Made by a program: the position numbers and the translations under genes | Assembly: GCA_028290545.1 (NCBI GenBank) | Contig: JAQGJP010000004.1 | Coordinates: 1-40,418 of the forward strand | DNA from: Rhizobium sp. | Lineage (GTDB): Bacteria > Pseudomonadota > Alphaproteobacteria > Rhizobiales > Rhizobiaceae | Length of the DNA stretch: 40,418 bases | Direction of reading: 5' to 3' | Notes under the pieces: model-generated | The model's input: the letters and a program-made list of their open reading frames with translations, nothing else | Databases searched by the model: none | What the model was told of the DNA's origin: nothing | In this document: positions 24,793-34,139 of the stretch, one piece after another | Numbering within the stretch: position 1 is the first letter of the stretch | How the letters are laid out: each line of letters starts with the position of its first letter

Positions 24793-26550
24793 TCAGATAA
24801 CAAGGAAGTCGCTTGCCGTCAGATGCTGATGAGGATTGAGCTCGGCGAACTTTATCCCGCCATGCCCACCCCGTCCGTCGGCGTCGAAGAACAGGGCGCC
24901 ATTCGACTGGTTGTAGTCAAAATGGTTCTTGAAATCCGAGGTATCCAACTGGCCATTGCGAAGACCTTTGAAGATCGCATTGTCGATATCGATCCTGTCC
25001 TGACCATGCTTGAAGTCGGTGATTTCATCGACATTCTGCTTCAGCCTGGTGTTGAAGATGAAATGGTCGGCGCTGCCGCCCCCGGTTAATCGATCATTGC
25101 CGTCGCGGCCATTCAGCCTGTCCCTGCCACCGCCACCAAGCAGTGCATTGTTGGCGCCATTGCCGTAAATCCGGTCGTCACCGGTGCCGCCGATCGCACG
25201 CTCGATCAGCGAGGCCTCGTTGCCTTTGTAAAGCAGCGCGCTGTACACATTGGCATGTGCCAGATGGCCTTCGCCAAGATTTGCCCGGGGGCCGAATGTC
25301 GTCGCATTTCCAGGCGCAAGATCGATCGACAGATCGTTCTTGCGATTGCTGAAATCATAGGTGTCGTGGCCGCCGCCGTCCCATATGGTCAGGAGCGCGC
25401 GGTGATGAAGCGGCACACCCTGCCCCTGGCCGTTGACGAGCATCTGACCGTCCCTGTCGAAGCGGTAGGTCGTGTCGGTGCTGCGGTATTTGAAATCAGC
25501 ACCGTAAAGATACTGAAGTGCTGCAATATCATCCTGCATCAGCGTGGTCGGGTGATCGACAGCCGAATCGTTCGGGGTAGGGTCGCCGGGATATTGCGTA
25601 TAGGTCATGATCGAATATTCGTAGGAATTATGTGCCTTGGGCAAGGCGGGGAAGGTCACTCCATGGCCTTGCTGGCTAACATGGCCATGCTTGAGACCCA
25701 AGGCGTGGCCAAGCTCATGCATCAGTCCTGCGGCATAGGCGAAGCTGCCATATTTCGGCTGATCATAGGCACCATGGCCGAGCCAGACATCACCCCAGGA
25801 ACTTTGCGCCCGGGTTGGATCGGGCGGATTACCCTCGGCAGTGCCATTGCCCGGTTTGTGGGGGCCCTGCGCGTCGCCGTAGTCGATCGAGTTTGCCTCC
25901 CCGAACCGGATATCGGCCAGCGGCTTGGTCGTCCGGTGAAAGCTCAGACCGCAGACGCCGTCAAAGTTATCGATGATCTTCTCATAGGCGGCCTTCTGCT
26001 GGCCACTGAGCGCCTGGAAGCCGGTGACATTCTGATAGCCGCCCAGCGAGTACTCATTGGAATTGTTCGGGAATGAATAGGTGAGATCCTTGTGGCCCCA
26101 TTTCCAGCCCCAGAGAAGGCCGTCGATATCCCGATCATGGGAGAGCCCCACCTGCGGAAACGTCGTGGTGAAGGAGACATTGTCCAGCGCATAGTCATCC
26201 GTCGTGCTGTTGACGACGACTTTGGCGATGCCCTTCTGGCTTGAAAAGGAAAAATGCTGGCTGGGTTGGGAATTTGTCATCGTCGACAGCACATGGCCGG
26301 CGCTGTCGAAGAATTTCACCGTAATCGTCCCTGGCGCGTCGAGATAACCAGCGTCGAACTCTACCTTCGATGAGGGATTTTCGAATGTCCAGGACACGGT
26401 CCCCTTGAAGTTTTGCGCGTTTGGAGCAATTGCGGGATTCGCGCCTTGGTCCAGATAGGTCTCGCCATGAAAGCGGACAGTATTGCCCTTGTAGACGATA
26501 AACGGATCTTTCGTGCCCGGCTGCCATTCGGAGAATGAAATCGTCGACAT
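24793..26550 (-). CDS. Serralysin-type (M10) RTX metalloprotease, copy 1
   Basis: A 585-residue secreted protease. The N-terminal ~130 residues look like a beta-sandwich (YLDQGAN, SWTFENPSSKVEFDAGY). The zincin domain carries HELGHALGLKH (zinc ligands H278, H282, H288; catalytic E279) and the Met-turn SIMTY (M315). C-terminal glycine-rich RTX repeats lie at about 454-492 (GGTGDDR, GGGGRDRLNGRDGNDRLTG), and the protein ends DFLVI, fitting a type I secretion signal. There is no Sec signal. GGAG 9 bases before the ATG sets the start. It is a tandem paralogue of the next gene; no type I exporter is encoded in the window. Confidence 0.92.
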   Translation of the reverse strand: MSTISFSEWQPGTKDPFIVYKGNTVRFHGETYLDQGANPAIAPNAQNFKGTVSWTFENPSSKVEFDAGYLDAPGTITVKFFDSAGHVLSTMTNSQPSQHFSFSSQKGIAKVVVNSTTDDYALDNVSFTTTFPQVGLSHDRDIDGLLWGWKWGHKDLTYSFPNNSNEYSLGGYQNVTGFQALSGQQKAAYEKIIDNFDGVCGLSFHRTTKPLADIRFGEANSIDYGDAQGPHKPGNGTAEGNPPDPTRAQSSWGDVWLGHGAYDQPKYGSFAYAAGLMHELGHALGLKHGHVSQQGHGVTFPALPKAHNSYEYSIMTYTQYPGDPTPNDSAVDHPTTLMQDDIAALQYLYGADFKYRSTDTTYRFDRDGQMLVNGQGQGVPLHHRALLTIWDGGGHDTYDFSNRKNDLSIDLAPGNATTFGPRANLGEGHLAHANVYSALLYKGNEASLIERAIGGTGDDRIYGNGANNALLGGGGRDRLNGRDGNDRLTGGGSADHFIFNTRLKQNVDEITDFKHGQDRIDIDNAIFKGLRNGQLDTSDFKNHFDYNQSNGALFFDADGRGGHGGIKFAELNPHQHLTASDFLVI

Positions 26551-26724
26551 GTTCACCGTCTCCAGCCGGGTCACTGCTTCCCGCCAAGCGCCTGCGATAC
26601 AATTCACTACTATGCATTCGTGATGAAATGCATCGCCTGACCAGGGACGCCTCTCATCCGTGACCCACTTGTGAAAATGGGCTTTTCCGGTGCGAATACA
26701 TCAAGACTGGCAATCCGCATCGGC

Positions 26725-28530
26725 TCAGCCGATAACGAAATCGTTGTTCGACAAGGTCATGCCGGCGTCAATATCTGCGAAAGCAACGGCGCTCTTGCCG
26801 TTTTTCCCGTCGACATCAAACAACACAGTTCCATTGGCACTATTGTAGATGATACGATCCGACTTATCATGCGCCTTTGCGCCCATAAAGAATGCGTTAT
26901 CGTCGAGAAGGCCTGCAGCGAGACCGTCGAACACCTTGCTCTCCAGGCGGAAATAGTCCGCTCCGACGGTATAGTCGGTGATCGTGTCGATATTCTTGTT
27001 GCCGTCGAGATGGGTGCTGAAGATGAAGACGTCCACGCCGCCGTCTCCGGTCAGCGTATCCTTTCCGTCGCGTCCGTTCAGCCGGTCATTTCCTGCGTTG
27101 CCGTCAAGAATATTGGCCAGCATGTTTCCAAACATCTTGTCGTGATTGGAACCGCCATTGGCGTTCTCGATCAGCGAGGCGGTCTGGCCCTTGTAGAGCA
27201 AGGCATTCGCGACGTTACCACGTGCCATATGGCCGCTACCGAGATCGGCAAGCGGCCCGAATGTCGACCATTCCCCGGCGTTGAGGTCGACAACCACATT
27301 GACGGTTTTGTTCGAAAAGTCATACGTGTCCTTGCCTCCGCCATCCCATATGGTCAGCAACGCATGACCGTTGACCGGCACGCCCTGCCCGACGCCATTG
27401 ATCCGCATCTGGCCATTCGCGTCCCAGGTGTAGACTGTCGCAGACTTGTTGAGATTGAAATTCGCGCCGTAAAGATATTGCAGCGTCGCGATGTCGTCCT
27501 GCATCAATGTCGTCGGATGATCCGGAGCATCGTCACCCGGGGTCGTGTCGCCGACATACTGGTGGTAGGTCATGACCGAATATTCGTAGGAATCATGATC
27601 GGCCGGCAGTTTGGGAAAGGTGATCCCGTGTCCGTTTTGCGTGACATGACCATGCTTCAGGCCAAGCGAGTGGCCGAGTTCGTGCATCAGGCCGGCGGCG
27701 TAGGCGAAACTGCCATAGGTGGGAGTCTCGTAGTTGCCATGCGTAAACCACACGTCACCCCAGCCAACTGTCGCGCGGCGTGGATCCGGCGGATTTCCCT
27801 CGGCAGTGCCGCCACCGGGGACATGGGTTGCCTTTCCGTCGGAATAGTTGATGCTGTCGGCTTCGGCAAAGCGGATGTCCGCATTCTCGGCAGCCGTCTC
27901 CGTGAAATTCAATCCGCAGATGCCGTCGAAGTTGGCGATAATGCCGGCATAAGCGGTTTGCTGGCCCGCGCTCAGGGCTTCGAACCCATTCACTTCCTTG
28001 TAGCCGTTTTGCGTATATTCGACGGAACTTGTCGGGAAGGAGTAGCTCAGATCCTTGTGATCCCATTTCCAGCCCCAGAGCAGCCCGTTAATATCGTCTG
28101 TCGGAGCCAGATCGACCTGCGGCGGCTGGTTGGTGAAGGCGATCGAGTCCACCGCGAATCCACTATCGTCGCCCTTGTCATTGTTGACCACGACTCTGGC
28201 TATGCCTTTGTCGTTTTCATAAACGATATGCTGTATCCCGAGCTGGTTGTTCTCCATCCTTTTCAGCAAATTTCCATTTTCGTCGAAGAACTTGATGCTC
28301 GTGCTGCCGATCTGGTTGAAGTAGCCGGCGTCGAATTCGACGTGGTCCACCGCGTTGCTGAACGTCCAGGAGACCGGCCCGATGTAGGTTGTGTCATGCG
28401 CGATCACCGGCGATGTCGGCTGGGAGCCGTCGCTGACGATCTGCCCCTTGAATGTTATCGTGTTGATCTTGCAGTGATATATCGGATTGAACGATCCGAA
28501 GAGTTGCTCCGAGAACGTAATGGTCTGCAT
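26725..28530 (-). CDS. Serralysin-type (M10) RTX metalloprotease, copy 2
   Basis: A 601-residue paralogue of the downstream gene with the same order: N-terminal beta-rich region (1-135), zincin domain with HELGHSLGLKH (H283, E284, H287, H293) and Met-turn SVMTY (M320), RTX repeats (ILDGNAGNDRLNGRDGKDTLTG) and an aliphatic C-terminal tail. It should leave the cell through a type I exporter and need calcium to fold. GGAGG 7 bases before the ATG at 28530 is better than the GTG seven codons upstream. A good promoter lies about 180 bases upstream, so this gene is first of the pair; the 174-base gap to copy 1 is free of obvious genes. Confidence 0.92.
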   Translation of the reverse strand: MQTITFSEQLFGSFNPIYHCKINTITFKGQIVSDGSQPTSPVIAHDTTYIGPVSWTFSNAVDHVEFDAGYFNQIGSTSIKFFDENGNLLKRMENNQLGIQHIVYENDKGIARVVVNNDKGDDSGFAVDSIAFTNQPPQVDLAPTDDINGLLWGWKWDHKDLSYSFPTSSVEYTQNGYKEVNGFEALSAGQQTAYAGIIANFDGICGLNFTETAAENADIRFAEADSINYSDGKATHVPGGGTAEGNPPDPRRATVGWGDVWFTHGNYETPTYGSFAYAAGLMHELGHSLGLKHGHVTQNGHGITFPKLPADHDSYEYSVMTYHQYVGDTTPGDDAPDHPTTLMQDDIATLQYLYGANFNLNKSATVYTWDANGQMRINGVGQGVPVNGHALLTIWDGGGKDTYDFSNKTVNVVVDLNAGEWSTFGPLADLGSGHMARGNVANALLYKGQTASLIENANGGSNHDKMFGNMLANILDGNAGNDRLNGRDGKDTLTGDGGVDVFIFSTHLDGNKNIDTITDYTVGADYFRLESKVFDGLAAGLLDDNAFFMGAKAHDKSDRIIYNSANGTVLFDVDGKNGKSAVAFADIDAGMTLSNNDFVIG

Positions 28531-28709
28531 ATCGATCCCTCCCTGGGACACTGCCCATGATCTTCACACAGCGATTTGCACATACCCTGCCATTCGCACC
28601 GGCAGCAGCCGGTGCGGCTCTAAACTCGCTTGTTGAAAACGATCAGACTGGAAATAGAAGAGGAGATTTATTTTGCGACAACTATAAGTATAAGCGTCAA
28701 TGAGCCAAA

Positions 28710-28738
28710 TCTATACTATAGACCGGCATTTTTGTCAA
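28710..28738 (-). promoter_or_regulatory. Promoter of the RTX protease pair
   Basis: On the minus strand TTGACA (28738-28733) and TATAGA (28715-28710) are separated by exactly 17 bases. The whole 28560-28770 stretch is strikingly AT-rich compared with its surroundings. The transcript would have a leader of about 170 bases before the protease start at 28530. Confidence 0.65.
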
Positions 28739-28772
28739 TATTGAACGAAAATGTAGTAAAATTCCCGAAAGT

Positions 28773-29828
28773 TCAAAGACCCTGTCCGGACAATTTAGAC
28801 ATCAGCTGTGCGGTATAATCCACCATGGGCACGATGCGGGAATAGTTGAGCCGCGTCGGGCCGATGACGCCGACGGCACCGATGATGCGATCCTCGCTGT
28901 TCTTGTAGGGCGCCACGATCAACGACGAGCCCGACAGCGAGAACAAAGTATTTTCCGAACCGATGAAGATGCGCACGCCTTGGCCGCTCTCTGCCAAATT
29001 GAGGATATCGCTCAGGGATTCCTTCTTTTCGAGATCGTCGAACAGCATGCGGACACGATCGAGATCGTCCATGCCGTCCAGCCCCTCGAGCAGATTGGAC
29101 CGGCCACGCACGATCAACTGCGCCGGACGGCCATCGTCCAGGCCGCCGGACCATGTCGCCAGCCCCTTTTCGACAAGTTCGGTCGTCAGCTGATCGAGTT
29201 CGGAGCGAATGGTTTCCTTGAGCCTGTCGATCCGTTCGGCAGCCTCGCTCAGGGTCAGGCCGGACATATGGGCATTGAGAAAGTTCGCCGCCGCCACCAG
29301 CTGTGACGACGTCGTGCCGGCGGGCAGCGTGATGATGCGGTTTTCGATCTCGTCGCGATCGCCGACCAGCACCGCCAGGGCTTTCTCAGGCGAGAGGCGC
29401 ACGAACTCGACATGCTTGAGCTGCGTATCGCTCTTGGTGGTGATGACCAGGCCGGCGCCGCGCGAGGCGGACGACAGCATCTGGCTCGCACCGGTCAGCG
29501 CGGTCTCGGCCCGCATGTCCCGATTGGTCGGACGGATCTGGCGATCGATCTCGCGGCGCTCGTCTTCGGAAAGCGCGCCAACCTGCATGAAGGCATCGAC
29601 GAAGAACCGCAGGCCCTGCTGGGTCGGCAGGCGGCCGGCAGAGATATGCGGCGCGTAGATGAGCCCGAGATCTTCGAGATCGCTCATGACATTACGGATG
29701 GAAGCCGGCGACAGCGACATCGGCAGCAGGCGCGAAAGCGAGCGCGATCCCAAAGGCTCGCCGTTGCCGAGATAGCTTTCGACAATACGCCGAAAGATTT
29801 CGCCTGACCTGTCGTCGAGCCCTTTCAT
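28773..29828 (-). CDS. hrcA: Heat-inducible transcription repressor HrcA
   Basis: A repressor of about 351 residues: N-terminal winged helix (GEIFRRIVESYLGNGEPLGS and SLSPASIRNVMSDLEDLG), LPTQQGLRFFVDAFMQVG, and the C-terminal GAF-like domain ending RLNYSRIVPMVDYTAQLMS. It represses chaperone operons by binding CIRCE elements; none was noticed here, so its targets (typically groESL) lie elsewhere. The start is uncertain: ATG 29828 has AAGGA 11 bases upstream, while an ATG at 29873 (adding 15 residues) has no ribosome-binding site. It is divergent from rph. Confidence 0.94.
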   Translation of the reverse strand: MKGLDDRSGEIFRRIVESYLGNGEPLGSRSLSRLLPMSLSPASIRNVMSDLEDLGLIYAPHISAGRLPTQQGLRFFVDAFMQVGALSEDERREIDRQIRPTNRDMRAETALTGASQMLSSASRGAGLVITTKSDTQLKHVEFVRLSPEKALAVLVGDRDEIENRIITLPAGTTSSQLVAAANFLNAHMSGLTLSEAAERIDRLKETIRSELDQLTTELVEKGLATWSGGLDDGRPAQLIVRGRSNLLEGLDGMDDLDRVRMLFDDLEKKESLSDILNLAESGQGVRIFIGSENTLFSLSGSSLIVAPYKNSEDRIIGAVGVIGPTRLNYSRIVPMVDYTAQLMSKLSGQGL

Positions 29829-29987
29829 GGAGAGCTTGTTCCTTCCGCGCCGATACGCTGACAATGACACCATCTGAGATATAAGGATTTGCAGCGGCTT
29901 CGCAAAAGGAAATCACGCCTTTTCCTTTGCAAAATGTCCTTTCCGCGCTTAAGACGCGTCTCGAACAGAGATCAGGAGTTTCAGACC

Positions 29988-30704
29988 ATGCGGCCATCCG
30001 GGCGGAAGACAGATCAAATGCGCAAGGTGAGTTTCGAGCGCGGCTATTCGAAACATGCCGAAGGCTCCTGCCTGGTGAAATTCGGCGACACGCATGTACT
30101 CTGCACCGCAAGCGTCGAGGAAAAGCCGCCGGCATGGCTGCGCAACACCGGCAAGGGCTGGGTCACCGCCGAATACGGCATGCTGCCGCGTTCGACCGGC
30201 GACCGCATGCGCCGTGAAGCCACCTCCGGCAAGCAGGGCGGCCGCACCCAGGAAATCCAGCGGCTGATCGGCCGCTCGCTCAGGGCGGTCGTCAGCCTCG
30301 AATCCCTGGGAGAACGCCAGATCACTGTCGATTGCGATGTCATCCAGGCCGATGGCGGCACCCGCACGGCTTCGATCACCGGCGGCTGGATTGCGCTGCA
30401 CGACTGCCTGAAATGGATGGAGGCGCGCAATATGCTGAAGATCGAAAAGGTGCTCAAGGATCACGTCGCGGCGATTTCCAGCGGTATCTTCGCCAGCCAG
30501 CCGGTCGTCGATCTCGATTACCTCGAAGACTCCTCGGCCGAAACCGATGCCAATTTCGTCATGACCGGCAAGGGCGGCATCGTCGAGATCCAGGGTACGG
30601 CCGAAGGCGCGCCGTTCAGCGAGGAAGAACTGCTGACGCTGATGAGCCTGGCCAAGAACAGCATTGCCGAACTCGTCAGCCTGCAGAAGCAGGCGATCGC
30701 CTGA
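29988..30704 (+). CDS. rph: Ribonuclease PH
   Basis: A 238-residue phosphorolytic 3'-5' exoribonuclease that trims tRNA 3' ends. It starts [20 protein letters not shown] and carries [40 protein letters not shown], the phosphate-binding region [16 protein letters not shown] and [19 protein letters not shown], in the usual order and length. AGGAG 9 bases before the ATG defines the start. It is first in a tight four-gene plus-strand operon (rph, VOC protein, rdgB, hemW), divergent from hrcA. Confidence 0.97.
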   Translation: MRPSGRKTDQMRKVSFERGYSKHAEGSCLVKFGDTHVLCTASVEEKPPAWLRNTGKGWVTAEYGMLPRSTGDRMRREATSGKQGGRTQEIQRLIGRSLRAVVSLESLGERQITVDCDVIQADGGTRTASITGGWIALHDCLKWMEARNMLKIEKVLKDHVAAISSGIFASQPVVDLDYLEDSSAETDANFVMTGKGGIVEIQGTAEGAPFSEEELLTLMSLAKNSIAELVSLQKQAIA

Positions 30705-30714
30705 GGCTTTCCCG

Positions 30715-31131
30715 ATGAACAAGGCTTCGATGCAAATCCTGGAATCGGCACTCTACGTGGACGATCTCGATGCGGCGGAAGCCTTTTACGAAAAAATCCT
30801 CGGTCTGGAGAAGATCACGCGTGCCGGCAACCGGCATGTGTTTTTCCGTTGTGGACCCGGCGTGCTGCTGATCTTCAATCCTGCCGCGACCGTCATCGCG
30901 CCGGCCGGGGGCCAATTGCAGGTGCCGCCGCATGGCACACGCGGAGCCGGACATCTCTGCTTCCGCGCCACGTCGGACGAGATCGGCGAATGGGCGGCGC
31001 GGCTGACGGCCGACGGCGTAGACATCGAATCCGTCGTCGAATGGCCGGGCGGCGGCCGCTCGATCTATTTTCGTGATCCGGCCGGCAATTCGCTGGAATT
31101 TGCCGAAGCCCGGATCTGGGGACTTTCATGA
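30715..31131 (+). CDS. VOC family (glyoxalase/dioxygenase-like) protein
   Basis: A 138-residue single-domain protein with paired beta-alpha-beta-beta-beta modules: [20 protein letters not shown] at the start, [19 protein letters not shown] in the middle and [20 protein letters not shown] at the end, the last carrying the metal-ligand glutamate typical of the superfamily. Members include glyoxalases, dioxygenases and antibiotic-binding proteins; the substrate is not evident. It starts 10 bases after rph and overlaps rdgB by four bases (ATGA), so it is made with these housekeeping enzymes. Confidence 0.88.
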   Translation: MNKASMQILESALYVDDLDAAEAFYEKILGLEKITRAGNRHVFFRCGPGVLLIFNPAATVIAPAGGQLQVPPHGTRGAGHLCFRATSDEIGEWAARLTADGVDIESVVEWPGGGRSIYFRDPAGNSLEFAEARIWGLS

Positions 31132-31772
31132 GAAAACTCGACAGCAAGACCATTATCGTCGCCAGCCACAATGCCGGCAAGATTAGCGAGATCCGCGACC
31201 TGATCGGACCGCTCGGCTTCACGGCGAAATCCGCAGCCGATCTCGGGTTCAACGAGCCGGATGAGACCGGCACGACATACGAGGAGAACGCCCGGATCAA
31301 GGCACTTGCCTCGGCAAAGGCCTCCGGCCTGCCGGCGCTGTCGGATGACTCCGGACTGGCGGTCGATGCTCTCAATGGCGCGCCCGGCGTTTACACCGCC
31401 AATTGGGCCGAGCGCGAGGATGGCAGCCGCGACTTCCAGATGGCAATGGAAAAGGTCGAGACTGCACTCACCGACAAGGGCGCGACAACACCGGAGATGC
31501 GCACCGGCCGCTTCATCAGCGTGCTCTGCCTCGCCTGGCCGGATGGTCACACCGAGACGTTCCGTGGCGAGGTCGAGGGCCATATCGTCTGGCCGCCGCG
31601 TGGCGGACTGGGCTTCGGCTACGATCCTGTCTTCCAGCCCCTTGGGCACGACGTGACCTTCGGTGAAATGCCGGCCGAACAGAAGCATGGCTGGAAGCCT
31701 GGCGAAGAGGCGGCACTGTCGCATCGCGCCCGTGCCTTCAAGCTGTTCGTCGAAACAGGGCTCGATATCTGA
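31128..31772 (+). CDS. rdgB: dITP/XTP pyrophosphatase
   Basis: A 214-residue Ham1-family enzyme: the substrate-binding SHNAGK motif (13-18), [22 protein letters not shown] with the catalytic acidic residues, [10 protein letters not shown], and the end [16 protein letters not shown]. It removes non-canonical purine triphosphates (dITP, dXTP) from the nucleotide pool. Coupled translation with the upstream VOC gene through ATGA, and two bases before the hemW start. Confidence 0.96.
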   Translation: MRKLDSKTIIVASHNAGKISEIRDLIGPLGFTAKSAADLGFNEPDETGTTYEENARIKALASAKASGLPALSDDSGLAVDALNGAPGVYTANWAEREDGSRDFQMAMEKVETALTDKGATTPEMRTGRFISVLCLAWPDGHTETFRGEVEGHIVWPPRGGLGFGYDPVFQPLGHDVTFGEMPAEQKHGWKPGEEAALSHRARAFKLFVETGLDI

Positions 31773-31774
31773 CC

Positions 31775-32953
31775 ATGGACATTACGGCGCCATTGTTGCC
31801 CGATACCGGCGAACCGGGCTTCGGCGTCTATATCCATTGGCCTTTCTGCGCGGCCAAGTGTCCTTATTGCGATTTCAACAGCCATGTCCGCCACCAGCCG
31901 GTGGATCAGGACGCCTTCGTTGCCGCGTTTCTCAGCGAGATAGCGGTCATGCGGGCGATCTCCGGGCCGCGCACCGTGACCTCGATTTTCCTGGGAGGCG
32001 GCACGCCATCGCTGATGAAGCCCGAGACTGTCGATGCGGTGCTCACCGGCATTGCGCGCAGCTGGCATGTGCCCGATGGCATCGAGATTACCATGGAGGC
32101 CAACCCGTCCAGCGTCGAGGCGGACCGCTTTCGCGGCTACCGCGCCGCCGGCGTCAATCGCGTCTCGCTCGGCGTGCAGGCCCTCAATGACAAGGATCTA
32201 CGCTTTCTCGGTCGGCTGCACAATGTCGAGGACGCGCTGAAGGCCGTGAAATTGGCGCGCGACATCTTTCCGCGCATGTCCTTCGATCTGATCTATGCCC
32301 GGCCCGGCCAGCGCGAGGACGACTGGATCAAGGAACTGAACGAGGCGATCTCCTACGCCGTCGATCATCTGTCGCTCTACCAGCTGACGATCGAGGAAGG
32401 CACGCCCTTCTATGGCCTGCATCGCAACGGCAAGATTCAATTGCCCGATCAGGATGCCGCCGCCCGCCTCTACGAGATCACGCAGGGCGTGACGGAAGCC
32501 GCGGGCATGCCGGCCTACGAAGTCTCCAATCACGCCAAGCCGGGTGCGGAGAGCCGCCACAACCTCACCTACTGGCGCTATGGCGACTATGCCGGCATCG
32601 GACCCGGTGCCCATGGCCGGCTGACCTCCGGCGGGCGGAAATATGCGACCGCAACCGAGCGCAATCCCGAAGCCTGGCTCGAAGCCGTGCGCATGCAAGG
32701 CCATGGGATGATCGACAATGACAGCCTCGAAAGCGAGGAACAGGCCGACGAAATGCTGCTGATGGGCCTCAGGCTGCGCGAAGGCCTTGATCTGGTGCGC
32801 TGGAGCGAAAGAGCCGGCCATTCGCTCAATCCCGACAAGGAGGACTTCCTCATCGGCCACGGCTTCCTGGAGCGGCTTGGAAATGCCCGTATCCGCTGCA
32901 CGCCGCAGGGCATGTTGATCCTCGATTCCGTCGTTGCCGACCTCGCCTCATAA
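31775..32953 (+). CDS. hemW: Radical SAM family heme chaperone HemW
   Basis: A 392-residue radical SAM protein with the cluster motif C25-x3-C29-x2-C32 (CAAKCPYC) in YIHWPFCAAKCPYCDF, then IFLGGGTPSLM, EANPSSVEADRF and GVQALNDKDLRFLGRLH. The phenylalanine-containing CPYCDF form is that of HemW, a heme-binding protein, rather than of true coproporphyrinogen oxidase HemN. Last gene of the rph operon; the 187 bases after it separate it from the desaturase gene. Confidence 0.95.
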   Translation: MDITAPLLPDTGEPGFGVYIHWPFCAAKCPYCDFNSHVRHQPVDQDAFVAAFLSEIAVMRAISGPRTVTSIFLGGGTPSLMKPETVDAVLTGIARSWHVPDGIEITMEANPSSVEADRFRGYRAAGVNRVSLGVQALNDKDLRFLGRLHNVEDALKAVKLARDIFPRMSFDLIYARPGQREDDWIKELNEAISYAVDHLSLYQLTIEEGTPFYGLHRNGKIQLPDQDAAARLYEITQGVTEAAGMPAYEVSNHAKPGAESRHNLTYWRYGDYAGIGPGAHGRLTSGGRKYATATERNPEAWLEAVRMQGHGMIDNDSLESEEQADEMLLMGLRLREGLDLVRWSERAGHSLNPDKEDFLIGHGFLERLGNARIRCTPQGMLILDSVVADLAS

Positions 32954-33036
32954 ACCGTGTCGCGGGTGACTATCGTCTAAAATCTACTATTTTCTCGATT
33001 TTAATGCTTTTGTGAATTCGTCTGGCCATGCGGCTC

Positions 33037-33065
33037 TTGACCGTGGCGCAAGCTTCACGACATAT
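33037..33065 (+). promoter_or_regulatory. Possible promoter of the desaturase gene
   Basis: TTGACC (33037-33042), part of CTTGAC as common in alphaproteobacterial -35 elements, is followed after 17 bases by ACATAT (33060-33065) within an A/T-rich TATATCTATAC stretch. It lies about 75 bases upstream of the desaturase start codon. Confidence 0.4.
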
Positions 33066-33140
33066 ATCTATACATAAGGCAGCGTCAGGGGCAGATTGCG
33101 ACCCACGTTCAGAGCCTGATTCTTATGTTAATGGAATGCC

Positions 33141-34139
33141 ATGGCCACGATTAATTTCGATGACCCGAATTCAGCTGCGAACCGATCGAAAAGATCCCGT
33201 TTCACAGTCGAATGGCCCACACTTGCGCTTGCAGTTTTCATTTATGGTTCGTGGCTCCTGCTCACTTATTTCTGGGCATCCATTCCCTATGTCGCGCTGT
33301 TCATCGCCGGGGGATGGCTGCTTGCCTGGCATGGCTCGCTGCAGCATGAAGTCCTGCATGGCCACCCCACCCGCATCCGCCAGATCAACGACCTGATCGG
33401 CTGGTTTCCGCTGGCGATCTGGCTGCCCTACGCGCTCTACAAGCGCGCCCATCTCAGGCATCACAATGACGAATGGCTGACCGATCCGATCGAGGATCCC
33501 GAGTCCTATTATTTAACCGGCGACGGCTGGGAACGCACCGGCGCCCTGGGCCGGTTGATGACCGTCGTCAACAACACCCTGCCCGGACGGCTGATCATCG
33601 GGCCCCTGGTGTCGCTGTCGACATTCCTCGGTCATGAACTCAGCCATGTGGCGCGCGGTGATTTCCGCAACGCGCCCATCTGGTTCGTGCATCTGATCGG
33701 TTGCGCGGTCGTGTTCACCTGGGTACTGGCGGTCTGCGGCATGCCGCTGTGGATCTACCTGACGGCCTTCATCTATTCCGGCATCGCCTTCTCGCGCCTG
33801 CGCTCGTTCGCCGAGCATCAATATGCCGGCGTTAAGGAAGAACGAACGGCGATCGTCGAGAATACGCCCGCCTTTGGCCTGCTGTTTCTCTATAACAACC
33901 TGCATATCGTTCACCATTCGCGCCCGCAAATGCCGTGGTACAAAATTCCGCAGCTCTACAAGGCCAATCGCGATGCTTTCATCAAGCTGAATGGCGGGCT
34001 GGTGTATAACGGTTATCTGGAAGTGGCGCGGCGCTATTTCTTCCGCACCCATCACGAGCCGGTGCATCCCCTGCATCCGGAGACCGCGGCTGGCACGGAT
34101 ATTCCGGAAATCCAGAACGATCAGGCGATGATCGGATAG
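33141..34139 (+). CDS. Membrane fatty acid desaturase family protein
   Basis: A 332-residue integral membrane protein with the three histidine boxes of di-iron desaturases/hydroxylases: HEVLHGH (69-75), HLRHH (104-108) and HIVHH (255-259). Hydrophobic pairs lie at about 26-65, 86-100 and 185-217. The family inserts double bonds or hydroxyls into acyl or related lipids; substrate and position are unknown. Its last 19 bases overlap the 3' end of the convergent PhnD-like gene. It is monocistronic between hemW and the dnaA region. Confidence 0.9.
   Translation: MATINFDDPNSAANRSKRSRFTVEWPTLALAVFIYGSWLLLTYFWASIPYVALFIAGGWLLAWHGSLQHEVLHGHPTRIRQINDLIGWFPLAIWLPYALYKRAHLRHHNDEWLTDPIEDPESYYLTGDGWERTGALGRLMTVVNNTLPGRLIIGPLVSLSTFLGHELSHVARGDFRNAPIWFVHLIGCAVVFTWVLAVCGMPLWIYLTAFIYSGIAFSRLRSFAEHQYAGVKEERTAIVENTPAFGLLFLYNNLHIVHHSRPQMPWYKIPQLYKANRDAFIKLNGGLVYNGYLEVARRYFFRTHHEPVHPLHPETAAGTDIPEIQNDQAMIG

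Noticed and set aside
26671..28560. 629-codon open frame antisense to the second RTX protease
   Set aside because: It mirrors the frame of a well-supported metalloprotease; long antisense frames are expected in GC-rich coding DNA, and its translation shows no family motif.
28630..28818. 62-codon plus-strand frame starting at TTG in the AT-rich spacer
   Set aside because: No usable ribosome-binding site at the TTG, overlaps the 3' end of hrcA, and coincides with the protease promoter on the other strand.
29829..29987. CIRCE element in the hrcA-rph spacer
   Set aside because: No TTAGCACTC-N9-GAGTGCTAA-like repeat is present there or before grpE.
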